From the NCBI GenBank assembly GCA_964404285.1, contig CAYOJK010000011.1, positions 14,305 through 78,304 of the forward strand: a stretch of 64,000 bases of DNA, written 5' to 3'. Positions 63,727 through 64,000 of this stretch are shown piece by piece. Source of the DNA: JBASEY01 sp964404285. GTDB taxonomy: Bacteria; CSSED10-310. The notes under the pieces were generated by a model that saw nothing but the letters and a program-made list of their open reading frames with translations, was not told the DNA's origin and did no database searches. Both the position numbers and the translations under genes were made by a program. Numbering within the stretch: position 1 is the first letter of the stretch; every line of letters begins with the position of its first letter.

Positions 63727-63926
63727 GGAAGTCTGTCCCCCAAATTATCCCCAAATTAAATGAGTTTTTGAGAAATGGCGAGCTCTGCTGGATTTTTATT
63801 ACAAAATTAGAAGTCTGTCCCCAAAATTTCTCGTATCTTATTTCTTTGAATCGTTGCGCTATGAGTTTCTGAAAGAATTGTCATAAATAAATAGCGATAT
63901 TTGCGGAATAATTAGAAGTCGTCCCC
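63727..63926. repeat. Three dispersed copies of the GAAGTCTGTCCCC repeat
   Basis: Copies GGAAGTCTGTCCCC (63727-63740), AGAAGTCTGTCCCC (63809-63822) and a shortened AGAAGTCGTCCCC (63914-63926), each between AATT-rich flanks. The same core lies in the gspJ/gspK junction. They resemble REP-like or transposon-derived repeats; no transposase is in the window. The rest of 63598-64000 holds no gene. Confidence 0.8.
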
Positions 63927-64000
63927 AAAATTATTTAATAAACGGAAAATTTCCTCGACCAATGTTTTGGAAAGGGTATTCAAAGAGATTCGAAGGCATA

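Overview
The window reads as part of the chromosome of an anaerobic or facultatively anaerobic, Gram-negative-type bacterium of uncertain, probably uncultured lineage. It has a type II secretion (T2SS) operon with an outer-membrane secretin, a class III (oxygen-sensitive) ribonucleotide reductase, a tungsten-type aldehyde:ferredoxin oxidoreductase and ferredoxin. Its secreted proteins carry dockerin modules and Thr-Pro linkers. One 100-N run (2271-2370) marks a scaffold join, so this is a draft assembly. No rRNA, tRNA, CRISPR array or complete insertion sequence was seen.

Layout. 1-4150: end of a secreted Thr-Pro-linker protein, rpsA on the minus strand with an attenuator-like leader, a ferredoxin, signal peptidase I and a small Fis-like regulator. 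4365-15396: a co-directional metabolic stretch with a two-subunit FAD/Fe-S dehydrogenase, an M16 protease, a sigma-like gene overlapping a second frame, two unknowns, an aldehyde:ferredoxin oxidoreductase and a class II aldolase-like protein. 15563-17146: a membrane or surface protein with a formylglycine-generating-enzyme-like domain. 17191-26499 (minus): T2SS operon gspC-D-E-F-I-J-K-L-M, translationally coupled by ATGA/GTGA overlaps, with a repeat array at the gspJ/gspK junction and no gspG. 26725-29842: nrdD, a small redoxin and nrdG. 29859-33317: an accessory patch with a PPC-domain protein, a truncated Fic gene and a three-gene operon (proteasome-like Ntn hydrolase, 63-aa protein, Doc/Fic toxin) flanked by diverged direct repeats. 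33318-35425: an ATP-grasp-like protein and a DUF169 protein. 35629-46415: three large secreted proteases (one C25/gingipain-like, two S8 subtilases) with C-terminal dockerins. 46899-48828 (minus): an M29-like aminopeptidase, a possible 45-aa protein and a glycosyltransferase. 48984-56028: comEA-comEC, a GGDEF protein, an HD-GYP protein and a glycosyltransferase. 56709-60670: a membrane/coiled-coil protein of unknown role, then a polyprenyl glycosylphosphotransferase and a glycosyltransferase. 61085-64000: a RhuM-like protein, a secreted protein related to the first gene, and more of the repeat seen in gspK.

How it fits together (inference). Signal peptidase I and the T2SS would export the dockerin proteases and Thr-Pro-linker proteins. 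The C25 protein and the first gene share a cohesin-like module, so these secreted proteins could bind one another through dockerin-cohesin contacts. The NrdD-redoxin-NrdG set and the AOR fit growth without oxygen. The polysaccharide genes and the paired c-di-GMP synthesis/breakdown enzymes suggest a regulated surface or biofilm lifestyle. The most unusual locus is the proteasome-like Ntn hydrolase / small protein / Doc operon at 31062-32460.
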